Shown here one piece after another: positions 32,683-40,996 of a stretch of 64,000 nucleotides of DNA (positions are counted from its first letter, which is position 1; each line of letters opens with the position of its first letter). Origin of the DNA: Pseudomonas lurida (GTDB lineage Bacteria; Pseudomonadota; Gammaproteobacteria; Pseudomonadales; Pseudomonadaceae). The notes beneath the pieces are model-generated. The model did not search any database. It saw only the letters and a list, made by a program, of their open reading frames with translations, and had not been told where the DNA came from. The stretch lies in NCBI RefSeq assembly GCF_013522705.1, contig NZ_JAAMRE010000010.1, positions 1 to 64,000 on the forward strand. The letters run 5' to 3'. The translations under genes and the position numbers were made by a program.

Positions 32683-33033
32683 ATGACTAACAAAATCATC
32701 CTTGCACTCGAAGCAGAGCAGATGACCAAAGAGATCCCTACCTTTGCCCCGGGCGACACCATTGTCGTTCAGGTGAAAGTGAAGGAAGGCGACCGTTCGC
32801 GTCTGCAAGCGTTCGAAGGCGTGGTAATCGCCAAGCGTAACCGTGGTGTGAACAGTGCTTTCACTGTTCGTAAAATCTCCAACGGTGTTGGCGTAGAGCG
32901 TACTTTCCAGACCTACAGCCCGCAGATCGACAGCATGGCCGTTAAGCGTCGCGGTGACGTACGTAAAGCCAAGCTGTACTACCTGCGTGACCTGTCCGGT
33001 AAAGCAGCTCGCATCAAGGAAAAACTGGCTTAA
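32683..33033 (+). CDS. rplS: 50S ribosomal protein L19
   Basis: The 116-aa protein ([19 protein letters not shown]) is bL19, at the interface between ribosomal subunits. An AGGAG box precedes the ATG. It is the last gene of the operon and is followed by a strong terminator. Confidence 0.98.
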
Positions 33034-33051
33034 GCCCAGCTTCCGATGCAG

Positions 33052-33079
33052 AAAAAAGCAGCCTACGGGCTGCTTTTTT
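33052..33079 (+). terminator. Terminator of the rpsP operon
   Basis: AAAAAAGCAGCC pairs perfectly with GGGCTGCTTTTTT around a TAC loop, 19 bp after rplS. Confidence 0.9.
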
Positions 33080-33142
33080 GTGCCCGCGATTTAAGGTCCG
33101 CGCTAGGATCTACCCTTCCGCTATTTACCTGTTCGAGCTCCC

Positions 33143-34039
33143 ATGCCTGCCATTGACCACCCTTTGATCGACCGCTTCCTCGACGCCCTTTGGCTGGAGA
33201 AAGGCTTGTCGGATAACACGCGCCAGGCCTATCGCAGCGACCTGGCCTTGTTCAACGGCTGGTTGCAGGATAAAAACCTCGAACTGATTAATGCGGGTCG
33301 TGAGCTGATCCTCGATCATCTGGCCTGGCGCCTGGAGCAAAACTACAAACCCCGTTCCACTGCCCGATTCCTCTCGGGTGTGCGTGGCTTTTATCGCTAT
33401 CTGCTACGCGAAAAACTCATCAGCCTCGACCCGACGCTGCAAATCGAGATGCCACAGTTGGGCCGGCCGCTGCCTAAATCCCTGTCGGAAGCCGACGTCG
33501 ACGCTTTGCTCAATGCCCCCGACCTCAGCGAAGCCATCGGCCAGCGCGATCGCGCCATGCTGGAAGTGCTGTACGCCTGCGGCCTGCGGGTGACCGAACT
33601 GATCAGCCTGACCCTGGAGCAGGTCAACCTGCGCCAGGGCGTACTGCGGGTAATGGGCAAGGGCAGCAAGGAGCGGCTGGTGCCGATGGGAGAGGAGGCG
33701 ATTGTGTGGGTTGAGCGCTATATGCGCGATGGTCGCAGCGAATTGCTCGGCGGGCGCCCCAGCGATGTGCTGTTCCCCAGCCAGCGCGGCGAGCAGATGA
33801 CGCGCCAGACCTTCTGGCATCGCATCAAGCATCAGGCCAAGGTCGCCGGGATCGGCAAGACCCTGTCGCCGCACACGTTGCGTCATGCTTTCGCCACCCA
33901 TTTGCTCAACCATGGCGCGGATTTGCGCGTGGTGCAGATGCTGCTCGGACACAGCGACTTATCCACAACCCAGATTTATACCCATGTAGCGCGCGCACGG
34001 TTGCAGGATCTGCACGCCAAGCACCATCCGCGTGGGTGA
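33143..34039 (+). CDS. xerD: Tyrosine recombinase XerD
   Basis: The 298-aa recombinase resolves chromosome dimers at dif with XerC. The N-terminal SAM-like DNA-binding domain (LIDRFLDALWLEKGLSDNTR) is followed by the catalytic domain with Arg in YACGLRVTELISL, the HTLRHAFATHLLNHGADLR motif, LLGHSDLSTTQIYTHV and nucleophile Tyr279. The length and the position upstream of dsbC fit chromosomal XerD rather than a phage integrase. Confidence 0.95.
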   Translation: MPAIDHPLIDRFLDALWLEKGLSDNTRQAYRSDLALFNGWLQDKNLELINAGRELILDHLAWRLEQNYKPRSTARFLSGVRGFYRYLLREKLISLDPTLQIEMPQLGRPLPKSLSEADVDALLNAPDLSEAIGQRDRAMLEVLYACGLRVTELISLTLEQVNLRQGVLRVMGKGSKERLVPMGEEAIVWVERYMRDGRSELLGGRPSDVLFPSQRGEQMTRQTFWHRIKHQAKVAGIGKTLSPHTLRHAFATHLLNHGADLRVVQMLLGHSDLSTTQIYTHVARARLQDLHAKHHPRG

Positions 34040-34179
34040 AAACCGCCAATTTGTCCCGCCACGGGCTGCCCTGCGGCCCAACTGTGGTAGGCTTTGCCGG
34101 TTAGCAAAGGGGACGGCACAGGCCCGTGTTTCCAGACCGGCGCTCCTTCCCGTCCCTGCGTCTGCCTTCAGGAGTTTCC

Positions 34180-34911
34180 ATGCGCTTGACCCAGATTATT
34201 GCCGCCGCAGCGATTGCGTTGGTTTCCACCTTTGTCGTCGCGGATGACGCGGCCGAACAGACCATTCGCAAGAGCCTGGCCAACCTGCAGCTCGACACCC
34301 CGATCGAAAGCATCAGCGCCAGCCCCATGGCCGGCCTGTATGAGGTCAAGCTCAAGGGCAGCCGCGTGCTGTATGCCAGTGCCGACGGTCAGTACATCGT
34401 CCAGGGCTACCTGTTCCAGCTCAAGGACGGCAAGCCGGTCAATCTGACCGAGAAGGCCGAGCGCCTGGGTGTGTCCAAGCTGATCAATGGCATTCCTGTG
34501 GCTGAAACCGTGGTGTACCCGGCGGTTGGCGAAACCAAGACCCACATCACCGTGTTCACCGACACCACCTGCCCGTATTGCCACAAGCTGCACGCCGAAG
34601 TGCCTGCGCTGAACAAGCTGGGCGTGGAAGTGCGCTATGTAGCGTTCCCGCGCCAGGGCCTGGGTTCGCCGGGTGACGAGCAGTTGCAGGCTGTATGGTG
34701 TTCGGCCGACAAGAAGGCCGCCATGGACAAGATGGTCGACGGCAAGGAAATCAAGGCCGCTAAATGCGCCAATCCGGTTTCCAAGCAGTTCGCCCTCGGC
34801 CAGTCCATCGGTGTGAACGGCACGCCGGCCATCGTATTGGCAGACGGCCAAGTGATTCCGGGCTACCAGCCGGCGCCACAAGTTGCCAAACTGGCGCTGA
34901 GTGCCAAATAA
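34180..34911 (+). CDS. dsbC: Thiol:disulfide interchange protein DsbC
   Basis: The 243-aa periplasmic disulfide isomerase has a signal peptide (cleaved near Ala21), a dimerisation domain (about 25-85) and a thioredoxin-like domain with active site Cys131-Pro-Tyr-Cys134 and the cis-Pro region NGTPAIVL. A second cysteine pair (AVWCSADK, AAKCANPV) is as in DsbC. The ATG at 34180 follows CAGGAG and is preferred over earlier in-frame codons. Confidence 0.95.
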   Translation: MRLTQIIAAAAIALVSTFVVADDAAEQTIRKSLANLQLDTPIESISASPMAGLYEVKLKGSRVLYASADGQYIVQGYLFQLKDGKPVNLTEKAERLGVSKLINGIPVAETVVYPAVGETKTHITVFTDTTCPYCHKLHAEVPALNKLGVEVRYVAFPRQGLGSPGDEQLQAVWCSADKKAAMDKMVDGKEIKAAKCANPVSKQFALGQSIGVNGTPAIVLADGQVIPGYQPAPQVAKLALSAK

Positions 34912-34974
34912 ACCAGCATCGTCGAACCTTTGACGATCATGGCCCGCGGATAAGTCGGCGGGCCATTAATTGAA

Positions 34975-35022
34975 AGCCGCGGTTGTGCGGCTGTTTTCCA
35001 CGGCCGACCTAGCGTCGGCCGT
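34975..35022 (+). promoter_or_regulatory. Two hairpins in the hom leader
   Basis: AGCCGC/GCGGCT followed by GTTTT (from about 34975) is followed by a perfect 9-bp stem ACGGCCGAC/GTCGGCCGT (35000-35022) with a CTAGC loop. The second stem ends 8 bp before the GGGGAG box of hom. A further ATGGCCCGC/GCGGGCCAT stem lies at 34939-34966. They may be the dsbC terminator, or leader structures affecting hom. I see no threonine-rich leader peptide. Confidence 0.45.
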
Positions 35023-35040
35023 TTCATGGGGAGTTCTTCA

Positions 35041-36345
35041 GTGAAACCGGTCAAAGTAGGCATCTGTGGGTTAGGGACCGTCGGTGGCGGTACCTTCAAC
35101 GTTCTTCAGCGTAACGCTGAAGAAATTTCGCGCCGTGCAGGGCGTGGAATTGAAGTGGCACAAATTGCCACGCGTTCGCCAAAGCCTCAGTTCCAAACGA
35201 CCGGTATTGCGATTACCCACGATGTCTTCGCCGTGGCCACCAACCCCGAGATCGATATCGTCATCGAACTGGTGGGTGGCTACACCGTGGCCCGCGAACT
35301 GGTGCTCAAGGCCATCGAGAACGGCAAGCATGTGGTCACCGCCAACAAGGCGCTGATTGCCGTGCATGGCAACGAGATCTTTGCCAAAGCCCGCGAGAAG
35401 GGCGTGATCGTGGCGTTCGAAGCCGCGGTAGCCGGCGGTATCCCGGTGATCAAGGCGATCCGTGAAGGCCTGTCCGCCAACCGTATCAACTGGGTGGCCG
35501 GTATCATCAACGGCACCGGTAACTTTATCCTCACCGAAATGCGCGAGAAGGGCCGCACCTTCGAAGACGTGCTCGCCGAGGCCCAGGCCCTGGGCTACGC
35601 CGAAGCCGACCCGACGTTTGACGTGGAAGGCATCGACGCGGCGCACAAGCTGACCATCCTGGCGTCCATCGCCTTTGGTATCCCGCTGCAATTCGACAAG
35701 GCCTACACCGAAGGCATCACCAAGCTGACCACCGCCGACGTCAACTACGCCGAAGCCCTGGGCTATCGCATCAAGCACCTGGGCGTGGCCCGCAGCACGC
35801 CGGCGGGTATCGAGTTGCGTGTGCACCCGACGCTGATCCCGGCCGACCGCCTGATCGCCAACGTCAATGGCGTGATGAACGCTGTGATGGTCAACGGCGA
35901 CGCCGCCGGCTCGACCCTGTTCTACGGCGCCGGCGCCGGCATGGAGCCGACTGCTTCGTCGGTGATCGCCGATCTGGTGGACGTGGTTCGCGCCATGACC
36001 AGCGACCCGGAAAACCGCGTGCCGCACCTGGCCTTCCAGCCGGACTCGCTCTCCGCCCATCCGATCCTGCCGATCGAAGCCTGCGAAAGTGCCTACTACC
36101 TGCGCATCCAGGCTCAGGATCACCCTGGCGTATTGGCTCAGGTGGCCAGCATCCTGTCGGAGCGCGGCATCAACATCGAATCGATCATGCAGAAGGAAGT
36201 CGAGGAGCAAAATGGCCAGGTGCCAATGATCCTGCTGACCCACCGTGTGCTGGAACAACACATCAACGATGCCATCCAGGCTCTTGAAGCTCTCCAGGGC
36301 GTAGTTGGGCCGGTAGTCCGGATTCGCGTCGAACATTTGAATTAA
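35041..36345 (+). CDS. hom: Homoserine dehydrogenase
   Basis: The 434-aa enzyme reduces aspartate semialdehyde to homoserine for threonine and methionine. It has an NAD(P)-binding fold (KVGICGLGTVGGGTFNVL), the catalytic domain with AGIINGTGNFILTEM and a C-terminal ACT domain (DHPGVLAQVASILSERGINIES) for feedback by threonine. GTG at 35041 is chosen: GGGGAG lies at proper distance, and the usual Pseudomonas protein starts at KPVKVGICG. The ATG at 35026 would overlap the hairpin. Confidence 0.95.
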   Translation: MKPVKVGICGLGTVGGGTFNVLQRNAEEISRRAGRGIEVAQIATRSPKPQFQTTGIAITHDVFAVATNPEIDIVIELVGGYTVARELVLKAIENGKHVVTANKALIAVHGNEIFAKAREKGVIVAFEAAVAGGIPVIKAIREGLSANRINWVAGIINGTGNFILTEMREKGRTFEDVLAEAQALGYAEADPTFDVEGIDAAHKLTILASIAFGIPLQFDKAYTEGITKLTTADVNYAEALGYRIKHLGVARSTPAGIELRVHPTLIPADRLIANVNGVMNAVMVNGDAAGSTLFYGAGAGMEPTASSVIADLVDVVRAMTSDPENRVPHLAFQPDSLSAHPILPIEACESAYYLRIQAQDHPGVLAQVASILSERGINIESIMQKEVEEQNGQVPMILLTHRVLEQHINDAIQALEALQGVVGPVVRIRVEHLN

Positions 36346-36368
36346 TTCAGCTGCAAGCGCCAAGCTGC

Positions 36369-36408
36369 AAGCTTCAAGTAGAAGCAGATCTGCTCTAACT
36401 TGAAGCTT
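36369..36408. repeat. Hairpin between hom and thrC
   Basis: AAGCTTCAAGT (36369-36379) and ACTTGAAGCTT (36398-36408) are exact inverse copies with an inner AGCAGATCTGCT palindrome. The GCTTCAAG/CTTGAAGC motif repeats again toward 36426. It has no T run and is unlike the REP hairpins elsewhere. Confidence 0.55.
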
Positions 36409-36448
36409 GTCACTTGAAGCTTGAAGCCCAAACCGAAGGTTTGCCCCT

Positions 36449-37858
36449 ATGCGCTACATCAGCACCCGCGGCCAGGCACCGGCCCTGAATTTCGAAGACG
36501 TCCTGCTGGCGGGGCTCGCCACCGACGGCGGCCTGTACGTGCCGGAAAACCTGCCGCGCTTTACCCAGGAAGACATTGCTTCGTGGGCCGGCCTGCCGTA
36601 CCACGAGCTGGCGTTTCGGGTGATGCGCCCGTTCGTCACCGGCAGCATCCCGGATGCCGATTTCAAGAAGATTCTGGAAGAGACCTACGGCGTGTTTTCC
36701 CACAGCGCCATCGCACCGTTGCGTCAGTTGAACGGCAACGAATGGGTGCTGGAGCTGTTCCACGGCCCGACCCTGGCATTCAAGGACTTTGCTCTGCAAT
36801 TGCTGGGTCGCCTGTTGGACTACGTGCTGGCCAAGCGTGGCGAGCGTGTGGTGATCATCGGCGCCACGTCCGGTGATACCGGCTCGGCGGCGATCGAAGG
36901 CTGCAAGCACTGCGAAAACGTCGACATCTTCATCCTGCATCCACACCAGCGCGTGTCGGAAGTGCAGCGTCGCCAGATGACGACTATCTTCGGCGAAAAT
37001 ATCCACAACATCGCCATCGAAGGCAATTTCGATGACTGCCAGGAAATGGTCAAGAACAGCTTCGCCGACCAGAGCTTCCTCAAGGGCACGCGTCTGGTGG
37101 CGGTGAACTCGATCAACTGGGCGCGGATCATGGCCCAGATCGTCTACTACTTCCACGCCGCCCTGCAGCTGGGTGGCCCGGCGCGTTCGGTGTCGTTCTC
37201 GGTGCCGACCGGCAACTTCGGCGACATCTTCGCCGGCTACCTGGCGCGTAACATGGGCCTGCCGATCAACCAGTTGATCGTCGCCACCAACCGCAACGAC
37301 ATCCTGCACCGCTTCATGAGCGGCAACCAGTATGTCAAGGAAACCCTGCACGCCACATTGTCGCCGTCCATGGACATCATGGTGTCGTCGAACTTCGAGC
37401 GTCTGCTGTTCGACATGCATGGTCGCAACGGTGCGGCCATTGCCGGCTTGATGGACACATTCAAGAGTGGCGGTGGTTTCAGCGTTGATGAAGAGCGCTG
37501 GACCGAAACCCGCAAGCTCTTCGATTCCCTGGCCGTGGACGATGCGCAGACCTGCGAAACCATCGCCGAAGTCTACGCCCACACCGGCGAGTTGCTCGAC
37601 CCGCACACCGCCATCGGTGTAAAGGCCGCCCGCGAATGCCGTCGCAGCCTGGATATCCCGATGGTGATCCTCGGCACCGCCCACCCGGTCAAATTTCCGG
37701 AAGCGGTGGAGCAGGCCGGGGTCGGCAAGGCTCTTGAACTGCCGGCGCATCTCACAAACCTGTTCGAGCGCGAAGAGCGCTGCACGGTGTTGGCCAATGA
37801 CCTGAAGGTTGTGCAGGCGTTTGTGAGCCAGCATGGCAATCGCGGTAAGCCTTTGTAA
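36449..37858 (+). CDS. thrC: Threonine synthase
   Basis: The 469-aa PLP enzyme converts O-phosphohomoserine to threonine. The start MRYISTRGQAPALNFEDVLLAGLATDGGLYVPE is typical of the long form. The PLP lysine is Lys112 in GPTLAFKDFALQ; the phosphate-binding SVPTGNFGDIFAGYLA is at about 251. It follows hom after a 103-bp gap with a hairpin and ends at a terminator. Confidence 0.96.
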   Translation: MRYISTRGQAPALNFEDVLLAGLATDGGLYVPENLPRFTQEDIASWAGLPYHELAFRVMRPFVTGSIPDADFKKILEETYGVFSHSAIAPLRQLNGNEWVLELFHGPTLAFKDFALQLLGRLLDYVLAKRGERVVIIGATSGDTGSAAIEGCKHCENVDIFILHPHQRVSEVQRRQMTTIFGENIHNIAIEGNFDDCQEMVKNSFADQSFLKGTRLVAVNSINWARIMAQIVYYFHAALQLGGPARSVSFSVPTGNFGDIFAGYLARNMGLPINQLIVATNRNDILHRFMSGNQYVKETLHATLSPSMDIMVSSNFERLLFDMHGRNGAAIAGLMDTFKSGGGFSVDEERWTETRKLFDSLAVDDAQTCETIAEVYAHTGELLDPHTAIGVKAARECRRSLDIPMVILGTAHPVKFPEAVEQAGVGKALELPAHLTNLFEREERCTVLANDLKVVQAFVSQHGNRGKPL

Positions 37859-37875
37859 GGCCCATCGCGAATGCA

Positions 37876-37913
37876 AAAACGCCGCTTTCCCTGCCTTGGG
37901 TCAGCGGCGTTTT
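37876..37913 (+). terminator. Terminator after thrC
   Basis: AAAACGCCGCT pairs with AGCGGCGTTTT around a 16-base loop, 18 bp after the stop. It also ends transcription of the minus-strand small gene that converges from the other side. Confidence 0.8.
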
Positions 37914-37938
37914 CGTTTCTGGCAGGCCCGGTCTCGCG

Positions 37939-38181
37939 TTACGAGAATAGTTTCTGCGCGACCACGATGACTGTGCCCACAGCGGCATAGAAGCCTGTCG
38001 CGATAGCCACCGGGTACCAGAACGTCTCACACGTTATCTTCAGCGATTCTGCGTGAAGTTTGTTTTGCTCTGCATTCATGCGTGATATCTCGGCATTCAT
38101 CCGTGACACCTAGGCAAAAATACGAGACACCTCTGCGTGCATTCTGTCTGTCGACGTCTGCGGTTCATTGTGTTCCGCCAT
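37939..38181 (-). pseudogene. Small single-span membrane protein with in-frame amber codon
   Basis: A frame starting ATG at 38181 (MAEHNEPQTSTDRMHAEVSR) with an upstream AAGGAT box runs 23 codons, meets TAG at 38110-38112, then continues in frame to a TAA at 37939. The downstream part (from ATG 38100, 53 codons) reads MNAEISRMNAEQNKLHAES, then one membrane segment (YPVAIATGFYAAVGTVIVVA). It resembles small Pseudomonas proteins with repeated helical NAE/HAE units before a C-terminal membrane anchor. The units continue on both sides of the TAG, so this is most likely one gene broken by a point change. Expression of the 53-aa part alone is possible. Confidence 0.5.
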
Positions 38182-38501
38182 CGCTATTTATCCTTCGCAA
38201 TATGGGCCTTTTGACATGCGCTTGTGTCTGCACCGCAGCGCGGCCAGCGCTTATCGAGTATAGGATTCAGCGTCAGCCTCAGCCTTGGCGCCCGGCAAAC
38301 CCCAAAACAGCAGCCCATTGCGTAAGCATTTATGTGCCGCCGTTTTTTGCCTGTCATGTTGCAAGCGCATGCTGGAGACGTCATCCCCCGGCGACCCCAC
38401 ATAAACAAAAAAGCGAACTTTCCTACGTCACAACCAGTCACTAAGGAAAGATGCAGCTCCCGTTTACAAGAATGTTTGCGAACTATTGAGTGGTGATCGA
38501 G
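38182..38501. other. Gene-free AT-richer stretch
   Basis: About 320 bp with lower GC than the surroundings lie between the interrupted small gene and the DUF3509 gene. A minus-strand frame (38184-38441) is open but has cysteine- and arginine-heavy composition with no family resemblance, so I do not call it. The promoter of the DUF3509 gene must be here; I cannot place it. Confidence 0.4.
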
Positions 38502-38786
38502 ATGGAAATTATCAGCCTATTGCTCGAAGAAGCACTGAGCCCTTATCAGGTGACGTTGACCACCGCGGGTATGCAGGATGAGTGCTTGGTGACTGTCAGG
38601 AACCCTGCTGACGCGATCGTGGTCGAGCGTGAATTCGATCGCGCACAGTTGATGGACAAGCGCGGGCTGGTGGATGTGGTGGATTGCCTGTTGCGCGATA
38701 TCAAAATCGCCGAAGGGCGGCTGGAACCGTCGGTGATCGCCGCGCTGCGCAATGCCGCCCAGACTCGCGGCGCCGTGCGCGCATGA
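38502..38786 (+). CDS. DUF3509 domain protein
   Basis: This 94-aa protein (MEIISLLLEEALSPYQVTL) fits the Pseudomonas-specific DUF3509 family, of unknown function. It is a single small alpha/beta domain with no signal or membrane segment. Two GTG codons (38490, 38493) lie just upstream in frame and none of the starts has a strong ribosome binding site, so the N-terminus may be four residues longer. A terminator follows 122 bp downstream. Confidence 0.75.
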   Translation: MEIISLLLEEALSPYQVTLTTAGMQDECLVTVRNPADAIVVEREFDRAQLMDKRGLVDVVDCLLRDIKIAEGRLEPSVIAALRNAAQTRGAVRA

Positions 38787-38907
38787 AGAATTGTTTATTT
38801 ATGGAAACTTCCTACAGCGTGCCCGGTCAGATTTCGTAACAGCAAGAGCAAACATTGTGCTCCGGTGTTTGTGGCTTGTTGTACTGGTCTTGTTGTAGGC
38901 CACGTTT

Positions 38908-38946
38908 AACCCCGAAGTGTCTCCCCACTCTTCGGGGTTTCTTTTT
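38908..38946 (+). terminator. Terminator after DUF3509 gene
   Basis: AACCCCGAAG pairs with CTTCGGGGTT around a 12-base loop and is followed by TCTTTTT. Confidence 0.8.
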
Positions 38947-39044
38947 GCCTGCGATTTGTCAGGGCGGGGGCGACGCTACGCCCCCGCCAGCCTTCTGTGC
39001 GCCCAGGCCGAACCGAGCAAGCCTTCGCCTGTGCCGATGGCGTA

Positions 39045-40244
39045 TCAGATCGCGCCTTCCTCACGCAGGCGTGCAATCGCCGCCGTGTCGTACCCCAGCT
39101 CGCTCAGGACTGCGCCGTTGTGCTCGCCCAGCTGCGGGCCGACCCACTCGCAGCTGCCGGGCGTGTCCGACAGCTTGGGCACTATGCCAGGCATTTTGAA
39201 ATCCTTGCCGCCGGGCAGTTGTGCCTTGAGGAACATTTCCCGGGCCAGAAACTGCGGGTCTCCCAGCATGTCCTCGGCGCTGTAGATGCGACTGGCAGGC
39301 ACCTCGGCCTGGTTCAGTTGCGCTATGACCTGATCCAGCGGCAGGGCGTTGACCCAGCGGTCGATCACGCCGTATAGCTCATCGCGGCGACTGTCGCGAC
39401 CGTCGTTGCTGGCCAGTTGGGGATCGTTGGCCAGGTCGTCACGACCGATGGTCGCCATGAAACGCTTGAAGATTGCGTCGCCATTGGCGCCGATCTGTAC
39501 ATGCTTGCCGTCTGCGCTGGTGTGGATCGAGGAGGGCGTGATGCCGGGCATGATGTTGCCGGTGCGTTCGCGGATGAAGCCGAACACGTCGAACTCGGGA
39601 ATCATGCTTTCCATCATGGCGAAAATGGCTTCATACAGCGCCACATCGACCATCTGGCCCTGGCCGCCGTTGACCTCGCGATGCCGCAGCGCCATCAGCG
39701 CGCCGATTACCGCCCACAACGCCGCGATAGAGTCGCCGATGGAAATCCCGGTGCGTACCGGCGGGCGGTCTTCGAAGCCCGTGATATAACGCAGCCCGCC
39801 CATGGATTCGCCCACCGCGCCGAACCCTGGCTGGTCCTTCATCGGCCCGGTCTGGCCAAAACCCGACAGCCGCACCATCACCAGTTTCGGGTTGAGCGCG
39901 TGCAGGGTCTCCCAGCTCAGGCCAAGTTTTTCCAACACGCCGGGACGGAAGTTTTCGATCAGAATGTCGGCATCCGCCAGCAGTTGCTTGAGAATGGCCA
40001 GGCCATCCGGGTGTTTGAGGTTCAACGTCAGGGATTTCTTATTGCGCGCCTGCACGAACCACCAAAGCGATGTGCCTTCATACAGCTTGCGCCATTTGCG
40101 CAGCGGATCGCCGCCGTCCGGGGATTCGACCTTGATCACCTCGGCGCCGAATTCCGCGCAGATACGTGAGGCGAACGGGCCTGCGATCAGGGTGCCGAGT
40201 TCGATGACTTTCAGGCCGGCAAGCGGTTTGGCATTAAACGACAT
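39045..40244 (-). CDS. CaiB/BaiF-type CoA-transferase
   Basis: The 399-aa protein belongs to class III CoA-transferases, which move CoA between carboxylic acids. It has the family opening LAGLKVIELGTLIAGPFASRICAEFGAEVIKVE, then KKSLTLNLKHPDG, ENFRPGVLEKLGLSWE and GGQGQMVDVALYEA. Substrates cannot be told; the neighbourhood gives no pathway partner such as an acyl-CoA dehydrogenase. It stands alone on the minus strand, divergent from yaeQ. Confidence 0.88.
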   Translation of the reverse strand: MSFNAKPLAGLKVIELGTLIAGPFASRICAEFGAEVIKVESPDGGDPLRKWRKLYEGTSLWWFVQARNKKSLTLNLKHPDGLAILKQLLADADILIENFRPGVLEKLGLSWETLHALNPKLVMVRLSGFGQTGPMKDQPGFGAVGESMGGLRYITGFEDRPPVRTGISIGDSIAALWAVIGALMALRHREVNGGQGQMVDVALYEAIFAMMESMIPEFDVFGFIRERTGNIMPGITPSSIHTSADGKHVQIGANGDAIFKRFMATIGRDDLANDPQLASNDGRDSRRDELYGVIDRWVNALPLDQVIAQLNQAEVPASRIYSAEDMLGDPQFLAREMFLKAQLPGGKDFKMPGIVPKLSDTPGSCEWVGPQLGEHNGAVLSELGYDTAAIARLREEGAI

Positions 40245-40391
40245 GGGGATCCTTGGCTGCGCAGAACAGGTGTGTGATGCCTTTTAACATAGGCGAGGGC
40301 CCAGGGATAAGGCGGATGCAGCGCAGTATTCGTGGATTGGCGTCGCCATCGGTTAGACTGGCCGCCTTTCCTTGTCTCTAGAAGCCCGTTC

Positions 40392-40934
40392 ATGGCCCAG
40401 CCGTCCACGACCTACAAATTCGAACTTAACCTCACCGACCTCGATCGCTCGGTGTACGAGAGTGTCAAACAGACCATCGCTCGCCATCCGTCGGAGACTG
40501 AAGAACGCATGACCGTGCGGCTCCTGGCCTACGCGCTTTGGTACAACGAGCAGTTGTCGTTTGGCCGTGGCCTGTCAGATGTAGACGAACCGGCCTTGTG
40601 GGAGAAAAGCCTGGATGACCGTGTATTGCACTGGATCGAAGTCGGCCAGCCCGATGCCGACCGCCTGACCTGGTGCTCGCGTCGCACCGAGCGCACCAGC
40701 CTGCTGGCGTACGGTAGCCTGCGCGTGTGGGAAGGCAAGGTGGTGCCGGTGGCCAACAACCTGAAGAATGTGCACATCGCAGCCGTACCGCATGAGGTCC
40801 TCGAGACCCTGGCCAAGGACATGCCCCGCGTGATCAAGTGGGACGTGATGATCAGCGAAGGTACGATCTTCGTCACCGACGACCGCGGCCAGCATGAAGT
40901 GCAACTGCAATGGCTGGTCGGCGAACGCGATTGA
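40392..40934 (+). CDS. yaeQ: YaeQ family protein
   Basis: The 180-aa protein matches YaeQ (TYKFELNLTDLDRSVYES, MTVRLLAYALWYNEQLSFGRGLSD, PDADRLTWCSRR). YaeQ has a restriction-endonuclease-like fold of unknown cellular role. ATG at 40392 is preferred because similarity begins there. It is 62 bp upstream of recJ on the same strand. Confidence 0.9.
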   Translation: MAQPSTTYKFELNLTDLDRSVYESVKQTIARHPSETEERMTVRLLAYALWYNEQLSFGRGLSDVDEPALWEKSLDDRVLHWIEVGQPDADRLTWCSRRTERTSLLAYGSLRVWEGKVVPVANNLKNVHIAAVPHEVLETLAKDMPRVIKWDVMISEGTIFVTDDRGQHEVQLQWLVGERD

Positions 40935-40996
40935 GTTCAGTTGATTTCAGCCTTGCTGTTTAACCGTTGTATTAGAAGAGAAGCGCCCGTCACCCC

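Noticed and set aside
33143..34039. Possible phage or island integrase
   Set aside because: The tyrosine recombinase is chromosomal XerD by length, motifs and its place before dsbC. No att site or phage genes adjoin it.
38184..38441. Minus-strand frame of 85 codons before the DUF3509 gene
   Set aside because: It has no ribosome binding site that I can see, no family resemblance and unusual Cys/Arg content. The stretch is treated as gene-free.
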